NCBI GenBank assembly: GCA_029959085.1
Contig: JARWIR010000001.1
Location: forward strand, 23,303,730-23,367,729
Length of the DNA: 64,000 nucleotides
Direction: 5' to 3'
From: Nemophila menziesii
Taxonomy: Eukaryota; Streptophyta; Magnoliopsida; Boraginales; Hydrophyllaceae
The translations under genes and the position numbers were made by a program. The notes under the pieces are model-generated. The model was given only the letters and a program-made list of their open reading frames with translations. It searched no databases and had not been told where the DNA came from. This document shows, piece by piece, positions 44,986-56,784 of this stretch; the stretch's first letter is position 1, and each line of letters begins with the position of its first letter.

Positions 44986-46114
44986 GTGCATAAATAAGCT
45001 GCTGCTATTGTGAGCTCTTTAAGAGTCCCTATTAGATTTAGATCATCAACGTAGACCGCAATAGTAACAAATCCAGAATCAGACTTTTTAATAAAAACAC
45101 ATGGACTAATGGGATTGTTAATATAACCTTCTTTGACAAGGTATGTACTAAGACGATTTTACCACATTCGTCCAGATTGTTTTAATCCATACAAGGATCT
45201 TTGTAATTTGATCAAGTAATTTTCCCGTGGGTATGCGCAATATGCTTCAGGCATTTTGAATCGTTTTGGGATTTTCATGAATATGTCACTATCGAGTGAT
45301 CCATAGAGGTAAACAGTTACCACATCCATCAAATGCATATGAAGTCCTTCAGCAATTGCCAAACTAAGCAAAAATCTAAGTGTAATTGCATCCACCACAG
45401 GAGAATATGTTTCTTCCTAATCAATCCCAGGTATTTGTGAGAAACCTTGTGCTACAAGTCGTGCCTTGTATCTTACAATTTCATTGTTTTCATTACGCTT
45501 TCGTATGAATACCCACTTGTAGCCTACAGGGCTTACATTTTCAGGGGTTTGGACTATAGGTCCAAAAACTTTGCGTTTTGCAAGTGAATCTAATTCAGCC
45601 TGAATTGCTTGTTTCCATTCTTGCCAATCATTTCTACGTTGACATTCTTGAACTGATTTTGGTTCAAGGTCCTCGCTTTCATTCATTAAATCGATAGCAA
45701 CTTTATATGAGAATATTTGATCAATATGGATTTGTTTCGGTTCCATTTTGTTCCTGTAGCGACATAGTTCATCGAGATCTCCTCATTATCAATATTTAAA
45801 TTTTCAAGTGTTCGAGTCTCGGCTGAAGTTGCTGTTTCAGCTATTTCATAAGTCGCGTTATTTACAGGATTTTTAACAATCTCAGAGTTACCATCTCTTT
45901 GATTTTGTTCTTTTTTCTTTCGCGGACTTTTATCTTTGGAACCGATAGGTCTTCCACGCTTTAAGCGTGCATTCGACTCATTTTCTAATCCGCTAGTAAC
46001 TTGCTCTTTTGGAATATCAATTCGAGCAGGAGCATTTTCAGTTGGTATATGTGACTTAGTCACTCTCCTTGTATCAGTGAATGCATCTGGAAGTTGATTA
46101 GTAACATTCTGCAA
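44986..46114 (-). pseudogene. Copia reverse transcriptase region with upstream linker
   Basis: A polar linker (RGRPIGSKDKSPRKKKEQ) precedes the RT start WKQAIQAELDSLAKRKVFGP. Then come GYKWVFIRKRNENNEIVRYK and ARLVAQGFSQIPGID. After a stop follow LMDVVTVYLYGSLDSDIFMK with the first catalytic Asp, and YLIKLQRSLYGLKQSGRMW. VTIAVYVDDLNLIG, with the YVDD active site, lies near 45040-45060. A frameshift near 45740 and stops near 45417, 45158 and 44980 disrupt the frame. Confidence 0.9.
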
Positions 46115-46160
46115 ATGTATAATTTTCTGAACTTCTTGTTCAGATTGCTTTGTGCGAGGA

Positions 46161-46814
46161 TCAAAATGAGATAAAGATGATACATTCCATGAAATTTGAG
46201 ATTTTTCCAGCTTTTTCTTTTCTCCCCCAAGATTGGTAATTGCGTTTCATCAAATTAGAAATCAGCAAAACGTGTTGTAAATAGGTCTCCAGTTCAACAT
46301 ATTTTATAATTGATGAAGATTCAAAGCCAATATAAATTCCTAATCTTCTTTGTGGTCCCATTTTTGTTCGTTGTGGTGGAGCGATAGGTACATATACCGC
46401 GCAACCAAATATTTTTAAATGGGACAAACTTGGTTCATGCCCAAGCACAAGTTGTAATGGGGAGTATTTATGATAAGATGTTGGTCTAACTCGAACCAGA
46501 GCTGCAACATGTAATATGGCATGCCCCCAATCAAAACTAGGCAACTTAGTTCTCATAAGTAATGGTCTAGCAATTAACTGCAGTCTTTTAATAAAAGATT
46601 CTACTAAACCATTTTGTGTATGTACATGTGCCACTGGATGCTCAACTGTTATCCCAATAGATACACAATAGTCATTAAAAGTTTGGGATGTAAATTCACC
46701 TGCATTGTCAAGACGGATTTTCTTGATTGTATAATCCGGAAAGTGTGCACGTAATCGGATTATCTGTGCAAGAAGTTTTGAAAATGCAGTATTACGAGTT
46801 GATAACAAACTCAC
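46161..46814 (-). pseudogene. Copia integrase core
   Basis: Contains IKKIRLDNAGEFTSQTFNDY (second catalytic Asp), HTQNGLVESFIKRLQLIARP (catalytic Glu in VES), LGHEPSLSHLKIFGCAVYVP and RRLGIYIGFESSSIIKYVE. The first catalytic Asp lies upstream in the neighbouring frame. A single TGG-to-TAG change at 46815-46820 separates the two frames, which are otherwise in phase. Confidence 0.9.
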
Positions 46815-47609
46815 ATATGACTAACGTGTTGAAGCATCAATTAGAACCATAAAATATCGAAATGGTCCACAAGATGGAAAAATAGGTCCACAAATATCCC
46901 CTTGAATTCTCTCCAAGAAAGAGGGAGTTTCATTTATGATTTTAGTAGGGGCTGGCCTAATAATTAGTTTTCCTTGGGCACAAGCATCACATAGTAAATC
47001 ACTTGGTAGGATAATTTTCTGGTTATTTAAAGGGTGTCCATGAGAATTTTCAATAATTTTTCTCATCATTGTGGCACACGGATGACCTAGACGATCATGC
47101 CACAAAGTAAAAATCCTTGGGTCAGATAATTTATGAGTGACCACATTATTAGATTTAATTGGATTTATATTTGTGTAATATAATCCTGAAGATATTACTG
47201 GTAATTTTTCCAATATTTTCTTTTTGCCAAAATCAAGCAAAGTAATATACAGATATTCTCTACTATTTTCGTTCATGGTTTCAATGTGATAACCATTTTC
47301 TCGAATATTCTTAAAACTTAGTAGATTTATGTTTGATCTACTAGAGTATAGGGCACCGTTTATTAAAATATTTGTGCCATTAGGAAGCACAATACAAGTT
47401 TTTCCAAACCCTTCTATTAGGTTGGATGTACCAGATATGATATTGACATTTGCTTTATAAGCTTGAATATCAGAGAAATATATTTTATTTTTTAGAATTG
47501 TGTGCGTTGTTGCACTGTCCGCTAGACATATATCTCCATTATTGTAAAATTGTTCTTTTTCTTCTTTATAAATCATTTTGTTGAAAAAAAAAACTAATAT
47601 TTGTCCCAA
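46815..47609 (-). pseudogene. Copia protease, GAG-pre-integrase and integrase N-terminus
   Basis: The frame opens at 47609. DICLADSATTHTILKNKIYF carries the aspartic protease D-S-A/G motif, though a real protease would start upstream with gag. The GAG-pre-integrase block FTLWHDRLGHPCATMMRKII and LLCDACAQGK has the HHCC zinc ligands. RIQGDICGPIFPSCGPFRYF carries the first integrase Asp. The Met at 47609 sits in a T-rich tract and is unlikely to be a natural start. There is no gag frame upstream. Confidence 0.85.
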
Positions 47610-49149
47610 AATTTGAGACGTAAGTGAATTTTTTTAAGAGATAATAGCCAATAAAGATCTAAACCCAACATATCCTATCTTAACAAGCCCACCTACATAC
47701 TACACCTTTAAAAGGGCCAAATAAGTTGTCAGCAAATGAATCATACCTTTCTTACCCCTGAATAATATCTTTCATATTTGCTTAATATAAGGGATTAATT
47801 ATGCTAATTATATCTCTTTCTTATCATAGCGACAATTAAGGATATCAATATCATATCATTAGTTATTCTCAAATACACATACACTTTTCCAACTAGTGCG
47901 TGATTCATCATAGTGCGTGATTCATCGTCCATTGCCGCCGGAGGGTTTTCATTCATTTAGGGTTGGGGCTCATCGTGTTTGTTGGGCTCGTAGTGTGATT
48001 TGGGTGGGCTACCACATACTGGTAATTGGGCTATCAACGTCTTACTGGCTACATTCGACGGAGAAGACGTGTTTGTTGGGCTCGTAGTGTGATTTGGGCG
48101 GGCTACCACATACTTATAACTGGGCTATCAACGTCTTACCGGCTATATTCGACGGAGAAGACGTGTTTGTTGGGTTCGTAGTGTGATTTGGGTGGGCTAC
48201 CACATACTGGTAACTGGGCTATCAACGTCTTACCAGCTATATTCGACGAGATGGTAATGGGCTTCACTGTTGAACGTCGTTTCATCTTATACTGGCTTGT
48301 CATATGAGAGAGAATGAAAAGCCAATGGGCACAATTAATATCTTTGCTTTAATATCTTTGCAATGGAGATGGAGCCCACGAGCCCACTGTGTTTGATTTT
48401 ATTCGATTCAAATTTCTCATAGTTTTCGAAGAATGTCTGTTTCTATTTAACTGAATGCTTGTTTCTCATAGTATTGTTTCGAAGAATGTTTGTTTCGATT
48501 CAAAATATAATGGGTTGTTGTAATCAAGCCTTTTCATGGCCGCCGCTCGCCGGAGTAAGGAGATGTTGTAATGGGCAATTGTAATGTAGGGTTTTTATTA
48601 TAAAGATGGAGTGTTATGATTATCAGATGTCGATTAAAAAAAATCAAATTTCTTAATCAATGTTGATCAAAGAATGGGCTGTCACTTAATACACTAAGGG
48701 TATTACAGACTATAAATATTATAAAAATGGGCTGGACCTGTTGAGGAAAGTTTTTTTGATTGTGGACTTTTTGAATTAATCACCCCTTTTTTAATTATTA
48801 TCTATGGTCAAAACTAAAGTTTTGACTTTTGCTTGTTTTTTTTTTTTCAATTGGCTTTTGCTTCACGTGTGGTGAAGCTAAATATAAACTTATTTTTTAC
48901 TTTTCTTTTAAAACTTCACAGCGATGAAGTATTAGATACACATATAGTGTAGTTTTTTTTTTGACAAAAATGGATTCTTTATCAATCCATCAAGAAGAAA
49001 ATATTCACGGCCAATTTTTTTTTTCTTTTATGTTATTCCACAAAGTTATGGCTTTGATTTAGATTTCACAGCGGTGAATCTAATTTTTTTCAAAAAAACA
49101 AATAATTAAATTTAGTATTTAGAAGATAAAGGCTATTGTGCTGATAACG
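47610..49149 (-). other. Copia 5' internal region lacking gag
   Basis: About 1.5 kb without any capsid or nucleocapsid signature on either strand. It contains a 94-bp tandem repeat. Beside the 5' LTR the minus strand reads CGTTATCAGCACAATAGCC where the primer site should be. TTATCAGCAC-type sequences occur at this place in other plant copia elements, but I cannot name the tRNA from sequence alone. Confidence 0.65.
47975..48252. repeat. 94-bp tandem repeat, three copies
   Basis: Units start at 47975, 48069 and 48163 with GTGTTTGTTGGGCTCGTAGT, contain GGGCTACCACATACTGGTAA, and end CGACGGAGAAGAC. Copies differ at only a few bases. Array boundaries are exact to a few bases on the right. Confidence 0.93.
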
Positions 49150-49325
49150 TGTTATGAACGTGAGAGAAAGAAAGAGAAGAGTTCGGTTTATTATCAGAGA
49201 AGGTACAGATTACATAGTGGGAGCTCCTATATATAGGTAATAGGTAACCCTAAGCCCTAGTGTTCATGGGCTTGACTACTGATCCATGAGCTGGAATGAA
49301 TATCCATTTAAATGAATTTATAACA
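49150..49325 (-). repeat. Copia 5' LTR
   Basis: 176 bp, TG...CA, partner of 43666-43841. It contains CTCCTATATATAGG, a TATA-like palindrome suited to be the promoter core; the 3' LTR has CTCCTATTTATAGG at the same place. Confidence 0.95.
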
Positions 49326-50900
49326 CTATTATATTAATCTTAAATAAGAATGGATTCAAGAATTATTTTTTATTAAAATAAAAAATAAAAAAATATTTAT
49401 ATTCCAGAGTAAGAGCCCCTTTGAACCCGCCATGATCTCAATGTTCGTATATTTGGTGGTTTCTGGTTTTCAGTTTCTCATACTTATGTAGAAATTGAGC
49501 TGATTTTTTAGTTAAAAATGATAATTATTTTCAAGAAATCATTATCATGCAATCAGGCGCATTTAGTTCTAGGTCTAACCCAACCAACCATTCAATTCCC
49601 ATTTGAACCCCTTCCTTTTCCATTTCCATGACCTAATTAACTTCATTTCATATGTACTATCACTATTTTATTCGTTTTCTATAATCAATAATAATATATA
49701 GCACAACTCTCATTGATATTCTCCACCATTACTCTATAGTTTACCCACTTCTTCCATTTTTTTGATTACATCACTTTGAACTCAAAATCATTTCTTTCAT
49801 TCTTTTTTCATATAAAAGTATTTCTAACTTAAAAGGTTTTTTTTAATGTTAAATAATATATCATTATTGAAGGTAAAAAAAATTATTTAACCTACATATG
49901 CATAATAGTTGACAAATAATAAGTGTTCAAAAGTAGAAAAAAAAATCAATTTATTGAATATAACTTATTAAAAAATTAATTATTAAAAATAACTTTTAAC
50001 AAAATTATTTATATAAAAACCCTTAACAAAAATACATTTATTTATTTGATTTTTTTAATTAATTTATTATCAATTCATCGATATAAAAATATTATTTAAA
50101 TCCAACTAACCTACTATAATCTTAGACTAAATATATATATTTTTAAACTCAACCACTACCGCCGACCACCGCTACACTTGTCACCATCACCATTTATGAC
50201 CAAAAAAAATTAAGTTCTTTTTAAAAACTTTGACCACCACTATTGGCAACCGTTGCAGTCACCACCACCTCGGACTATTTTTTCTTATTTAAATTTCGAT
50301 CACCACCACCTCTAGTCATTTCTTTTTTATATTCGGTCACCTTCACTGCTACATCCACCACCACCACCTCTAACGTTTTTAAAAAAAGACCACCACCACC
50401 GACCACCATTGCAGCTACCATCACCAGCACTACAACTACCTCTGACCAATTTTTTTTAGACCGACATTACCTCTAACTATCCTTTTCACCGCTTACAACC
50501 TGTCCAGTATTATCCCGACCTGGGAACATGAAGCTAACTGCTTCTAACAATAAATTATTTGTTTCGAACAAAAAATTTCATTACTACGAATAGCATGCCG
50601 TAAAAAATTCTAGAAAAAAGTCTAGCCGGAGTTGGTGGAGGTGGTGGCAGCGGCAGCAATCTAAATTATTCTAAAAAAAAAATTAAAATAAATTTAGCCA
50701 AAGTTGGTGGTGGAGACGGTGAAAACAATGGTGGTGGTGGTGGCCGGAAGTGGGTGGTAATCCAAAATTTGTTTAATATTAAAAAATTATATTAAAAATA
50801 ATATAATATAGTTAAAATAAGGATAAGTTAAGTATAAAAAATAAATAAATAATTTTTTACAATTATTAGTTTAATGTGAAGGTTTATATATAATAAATTA
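49326..50900. other. AT-rich spacer with CCACCA- and GGTGGT-rich stretches
   Basis: Positions 50155-50460 are rich in CACCACC and 50630-50760 in GGTGGTGG, so the two stretches could pair with each other. The frame at 50243-50476 follows this simple sequence and is not supported as a gene. Confidence 0.5.
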
Positions 50901-51316
50901 TGAGAAAACTACGTTTAAAAGCCCAACTATACCTAAATCTTATCTTTTAAATCCTGGTTAGATTATACTACTTTTTAAGGCCTCCAGCCACTTTATACGT
51001 TTAAAATAATTAGTTAATAGGTGTAGTACATCATCACGTCTCTGCCACCTTAGACGTGCATGGGTTGTAACAGAAACTAGAGTCCCATCATGTCCATCCT
51101 CATTAATGCCTATTACAACGTATACACATTTCTCTCTCATTCAAAAGTGGCTGCAAATCTAAATCTTGAATAAACATTATAATATTAAACAATTATTCCG
51201 AAATCAAATTTGAATTCATTTCATTCCCTCTCTTTGTTACATATACCCATTACAGATCACATATTGGTTTGAGTTACAGGTTTCCCAGAAAGCCATAAAC
51301 ATCATTTTTAATAGAG

Positions 51317-51890
51317 GTATGTTTGCTTTGGTTTAATTCGTTTAATAGTATATGTGGCTCATGATCAATGTTTTATTTGTTTGATTGTAATAAAACTTTT
51401 TAGCGTGTTTGGCATGTTTTTTAAATAATTGATCATAATATATAATAGTAACCTAGAATATGATTTGTGAAATGTCGTAACACGCTTGATGAGTGTTCGT
51501 GTGTATACACAGATTGATGAAACTACATGTATGGGTATATACACAAACGATATTCAAAAGGTTTCTATAATCTGATCTTCAAATTATACATGTCTGTGTA
51601 TATACACAAACGATATATCTGTAACAGTAGTTCATGATTTATGAGTGGGCATATACACATAGTCTGTTAAAGTCATAATACGCTTCATGAGTGGGCATAT
51701 ACACAGAATTTGTAACAATGTTAATTGAAACGACATGTATGGTACAGTAGTTATAGCTGTCACAGTAGGTCATGTCCGATGAATGGGCATATACACATAG
51801 TCCGTTAAAGTAGTTTGTCCTTCTCAAAAAAAAATGTACATACCTTGTTTATATGAATCTCAGTTTCATGTTTTTGTCCTTTACATGCAG
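51317..51890 (+). other. 5'-UTR intron of the MULE transposase gene
   Basis: The donor AGAG/GTATGTTT at 51317 and the acceptor TTTACATGCAG ending at 51890 frame a 574-base leader intron, placing the start codon 7 bases into the next exon. At least five copies of the GGGCATATACACA-type motif lie inside it (near 51532, 51600, 51643, 51690 and 51784). Predicted from splice-site quality only. Confidence 0.5.
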
Positions 51891-51897
51891 AGTTAAT

Positions 51898-54088
51898 ATG
51901 GACAAATGTGTTTTCATTTTCAAATACGCACAAGACAAGTATATGGCTCCAACTAGTTCGTTTGATTCATTCGCAGCATTAGTATTATATGTTTATAATA
52001 AATGGAAACATTTGGACGAATCATCGATTGTTTACCATTATTCTATTGGGGAACATTTGAATTGCAAAATCGATTCACAGGTAGATTATTCCGGTTTATT
52101 ATGGATTATAAAGCGTGATGAAGCTACTCAGGTAGATATATTGGTAAGTGGTGAAATCAAGGGGTTTGTGCGCCACCAAACAGGGTTAGATGGAAAAAAT
52201 TATACAACGGAGGGACACGTAACAGATGCCCTTGATTCCGAACCGGCTTTCTTTGTTCATCGGGAAAAGATATTGCTTAGTCGGGACTGGCCTGATTGTC
52301 TAGGGGATGTTGGTAAATGCATCACGGGTGGGTTCCCAGAATTAAGAAATTCTATATGCAAGTACCAGTGTGAAACTGGTTTCCGTACAAAACCAACACA
52401 CAACAATCATTCGAAATACGGTGCATGTTGCTTGTACCGTAAATCGTCCGGTTGCAGATGGTGGATTTTTGCTTCCATTTCTTCTAAAGACGGTCTTTTG
52501 TATATAAAGACCTTCTACAACGTTCATAGTTGCATGACCCCGGAGCGAAAAATGGTAAACAGTAGCATGACTCTCGGGCTAGTTAAAGATTTAATAATAG
52601 ATGATGCCCGATCACGTCTAGACATGAAGCCGAAAGAGATTATTCACAGAATACGTGAGAGCTATGGGTTCACAATAGAGTACAAGAGAGCTTATGATGC
52701 TTTGAACAGTGCTAAGATGGATATCAGCGGAGACCCAGGAAGATCGTATCAAGGAATTGAGGAATATTTTCAGAAACTAAAGTTAGCGGACCCTACAGGT
52801 TCCGTTCTACTAGAGACTGATCCCATACATGGTACATTTGAACGTGCACATTTTGCGTTTGGTGCGTCAGTAGATGCTTTTCGTTCATGCCGCCCAATGC
52901 TTTTTATGGACGGGACGTTTTTGAAGAACAAATACAAAGGCACACTTCTAACAGCTGTAGCGAAGAATGGAAACAACGGTTAGTAACATAAACCAACAAA
53001 CTCGCTATTTTTTAAATTATTACTAATTAAGTATGTCAATATATTATCCCGCAGCACTTGTGCCGGTTGCATTTGCTATCGTCCGAGGCGAAGATATCGA
53101 AAACTGGGCTGCATTCATGAAATTTTTACGCCCTCTTGTAACTGGCCGTCAGCTGGTCTTCATATCTGACCGACACCCTGGTCTTATAAATGGGGTGAGG
53201 AATATTTTCCCGGAAGCCTATCATTCTTATTGTTTCCGTCACATTAAGGGCAATTTGATTCCAAAGTTAATCGGTAACGACCGTAAGGCTGCACTACTGT
53301 CATTTGAGTGTTTGACTAAAGCTCCGAATGTCGAATTGTTTGACTTCCACCTTGGGGAGTTTTTGAGGCTTGGTTGTGAAAATGCTTTTAGTTTCCTAGA
53401 TACACTACCCTTTAAGAACTTCACGAATGTTCATTTTCCCGGAAGCCGTTACGGGGAGTTGACATCAAACGCGGCAGAATCATTTAATAACCAGATTTTA
53501 AAATTACGTGAACTCCCTGTTGCTCAGTTTATAGACAAAATCAGGCTTATGATGATGAAGAATATATATGACAAATCTGTGTTATGTGATACGTGGACAA
53601 CTGTCTTAGTTCCTCGGAGACAGATAGAGTATAACGAGAAATACCAGATGTCCCGCACGTGGGAGGTATCTCGTTCATCCCCTAATGTTTTTGAGGTTCG
53701 GTGCGATCCAACTATGATAGTTGATATAGATAGTAGGAGATGTTCATGTGGAAAGTGGAAAATAGATGGTTTTCCTTGTGAACATGCCGTTCGAGCTTTG
53801 TCCTATGCTAAGCCGGACACGAAATACGACTATGTTGAAACGTTTTTCCATGTTGCTAGAGTTAGACAAATATATGCAAGCAAAATACCGGCACTATCTA
53901 CCTTTGTTATTCAAACGGAGCCAACAGAAGATACGTATATATTGCCACCTATATGCAAAATACCTCCTGGCAGGCCACAAAGTAAACGTAAGTTATCTCA
54001 ACTTGAACTCCTTAGGCCTAAGATACGATGCGGACGATGCCACTTGATGGGCTTCCACAACAAGAAAACATGCACCGCAAATTTGTGA
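51898..54088 (+). CDS. MURA-type (MULE) transposase, two coding exons, intact
   Basis: Exons 51898-52978 and 53055-54088 are joined across a 76-base intron (GTTAGTAAC...CCCGCAG, phase 1), giving about 704 residues with no stop or frameshift. It would cut and insert the element by DDE chemistry. N-terminus: PB1-like stretch (CVFIFKYAQDKYM onward). A MuDR-type DNA-binding region follows (GCRWWIFASISSKDGLLYIK, then HSC). Catalytic core: D338 in MLFMDGTFLKNKYKG, D399 in LVFISDRHPGL, E502 in SNAAESFN, with the conserved CFRHIKGNL between. C-terminus: SWIM finger CSCGKWKIDGFPCEH and a CCHC knuckle CGRCHLMGFHNKKTC. I chose the Met at 51898 because a strong acceptor ends at 51890; an in-frame Met at 51853 would lie inside the predicted leader intron. 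The reading frame is intact, unlike every other transposon gene in the window. Confidence 0.93.
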
Positions 54089-56784
54089 GATTGCGTTTAA
54101 TTAGCGACGTGCGTGTGTATTTTTGATTACTGGATATTTTTTTTTGTTACCTTACTACCGTGTATGTAAGTGTCAGTCGACTTATGTAATCTCATATATG
54201 TAAATCGACATATCAAAATGTTGCGATACGTTTGATAAGGATGTTCAAATTGTATTCCGTGCGTATTACATTCTATGTTTTTGTGTATATGCCCATCATC
54301 AATTAGTACCGACAAACAAAACACCATGTTTATGTAAAATGTTATATGTCAATCCACTATTGGTCTGTCTAATGTTTTATACTGATTTGCATACCCAAAA
54401 ATAGATTACTATTCTTGATAGAGATGACATTCCACAAAATTCCAATACAAATGTTAACTAATTGGGTATAGGTCCATTGGGTATACGTCCATCAGGTCAA
54501 TTGTATAAAATATCTGCCATATGTAATACCATGTTTTTAATGGGGCACATGTACAACAACATCTTTTTAACAGCATAACACTGTCAACTGTGTATCCTTT
54601 TTCATTTGTCCTCGTGCCCGTATACAACCAAATGCACGTGAATGGACATACGTCCAGCGTAATATACGGTATACTATATGTTAGGTGTGAGAAACTGGTT
54701 TGTATCATGTGTTATATCGATTTGCATACCAGAAGGAGGTGGCTACTCTTGCTAATGATGTGTTTTGATCCTTCTATAAACCGAGGCGTACGGCCACAAA
54801 TTTCGTGTGTATGTCCAAGTACTTGTACACATGTCCGTCCAATACGGTGGACAAAAAATAAAGTATGTCATGTGTATTTTATTCAACAATTTGTTATCAA
54901 TTTTATGATTTTCTGGCACACAGTATACGTATAGGTATACTGTGTTTGATACTATGAACATTTAAGTTTTCAATTACATAGAATTTTATTTGGGTAATTG
55001 GGTATACGTCGGTTGACACATGGATCAGATTTTTTCATAGGTGGACGTTACACGTTTGTTAACAAGGCCATTCATGTTTTCAATTACGTAGTATTGCGAA
55101 AGATGTGAAAGTGCGAAACTTTTTGGGTTTTTGTTATACATGTCTCACAAGATTTCTATTAATGTGTTAGAAGTGGAAATAAAACTCGTACTTTGGCGGT
55201 TATGTGAAAATGGGCGTATGTACATCTTAGTCTATTTACAACCATAAAATGTAGCATTTTTTTTTCTAATGTTCGGTTTTCATAAGTAATTATACTTGTC
55301 GTTTGGGAAACACTTTGGGTGAAGTTTATTTCAATAGGTATATGCCCATTCATTGTTCAATTACGTATATATGGGATTCGGTATTTGGTTTTCATAACTG
55401 GGTATACATCCACTGCCATAGGGGTCATTGTACATCATATTGTAATTGAGTTACATGTCTTTTGGGAATTCCGTTTTGGTAAGGCTATGACGTTTTGTAG
55501 TTGGACGTTCCACGTTTGGTACCATGACTATTCACGTGTTCAATTACGTAGTATTGCGAAAGATGTAACATTGTGAAACTTTTTGGGTTTTTTGTAGACG
55601 GAAACCGACATGCCTCATAAGATTGCTAGTAATGCTTTAGATGTGAAAATATAATGCCTGCTTTGACGGTCCTGTGTAAATGGACGTATATACATCTGAT
55701 TCTAGTCACACCCATCAAAATGCAACATTTTTCCTGAGTTATACGTCAAATGCCATAGGAATCGGGGTGCGTCATATTGTAATTGAGGTACATGTCGTTT
55801 GGGCATGCGGTTTTGTTAAGCCTATCAAGTTTATTTTGGTATTTTGGAATATGCATAGCGAGGACATCGCATAATTTGTCTTGTTATGCGATAAAGTTGA
55901 AAAAAAGGTTTTTATTGTGATCGGTTTAAATGTTGTTTGTCAGTGAACTGGCACACGTACATTGCCTCATCAAGTTAATGCTCTGTCTTGATTAGGATAT
56001 ATAAAGTCAAAAGCCGTCTGTACTATAATATATGTAATTGGGCATATATATATCAACAAATGCCCAACAACAAAAATAAGGCTTGTGTTAATACCTTATC
56101 ATATGCTATCATGTTCGTATCTACGCAAACACAATACATTGGACACACGTCCGACCAACGATGCAAGAGGTGGTAGTTATATGTACCTCGGCATATTCAC
56201 GTCTGTATGTTCATTTACATCTGTGTGAGTTTTATTCCCACAGTTAAGATGGCTTTTTATGTTTTTGTGACACACAGACATTGTTTGGTACTACGACCAT
56301 TCACGTTTTCGATTACATAGACATTTATTTGGATAATTGGGTATACGTCGGTTGACACATGGATTCGATTAATTCAAAGTGGGACGTGTCACGTTTGGTA
56401 CCATGGGCATTCACGTTGTCAATTACCTAGTATTGCGACAGCTGGAAAAGGATGAAATTTGCTACGGTTTTTTTTTTGAAAATCGACATATCTCATAAGA
56501 TTGCTATTATTCCGTTAGATTTGAAAATAAAATTCGTGGTTCGCCGGATCGGTGTAAATGGCCATATGTACATCTGAGTCTATTTACAACTATAAAATGT
56601 CACACATATAGGTGTTTACCAATGTTCTGTTTTCATAACTGGGTATCCGCCCACTGGCATAGGAACCGGTGAACATCATTTTGTAATTGAATTACATGTA
56701 TTATGGGAATGCGTTTTTGGTAATGCTATGACTTTTTTTTTGGTTTTTGGCAATATGCACTGCGATAAGTTCGAAATACACAAA
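54089..56784. repeat. Motif-rich MULE interior with degenerate long repeats
   Basis: No coding gene. The motif close to TGGGTATACGTCCA or TGGGCATATGTCCA recurs in both orientations, for example near 54283, 54461, 54475, 54641, 54997, 55209, 55337, 55397, 55679, 56037, 56336 and 56557. Larger degenerate repeats share the phrase CAATTACGTAGTATTGCGAA (near 55080 and 55540, and a variant near 56420). This suggests older rounds of duplication. Confidence 0.75.

Larger units (their letters stand above)
43666..49325 (-). mobile_element. Ty1/copia retrotransposon with short LTRs, TSD CTATT
   Basis: Two 176-bp LTRs, each starting TGTTATGAA and ending TTATAACA, bound a 5660-bp element. The 5-bp direct repeat CTATT lies outside both (43661-43665, 49326-49330). 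The LTRs differ at about 14 of 176 positions, so the insertion is old. The minus-strand order protease, integrase, reverse transcriptase, RNase H identifies copia. The pol region is riddled with stops and frameshifts. No gag is present: the 1.5 kb where it should be holds a 94-bp tandem repeat and other non-coding DNA. Confidence 0.95.

Noticed and set aside
51853..51897. Upstream Met as start of the MULE transposase
   Set aside because: The stretch is pyrimidine-rich and ends in a strong acceptor (TTTACATGCAG), so it is more likely the end of a leader intron.
53033..53054. Separate gene starting at 53033
   Set aside because: This Met lies in the 76-base intron; joining at 52978/53055 restores the standard MULE core in phase.
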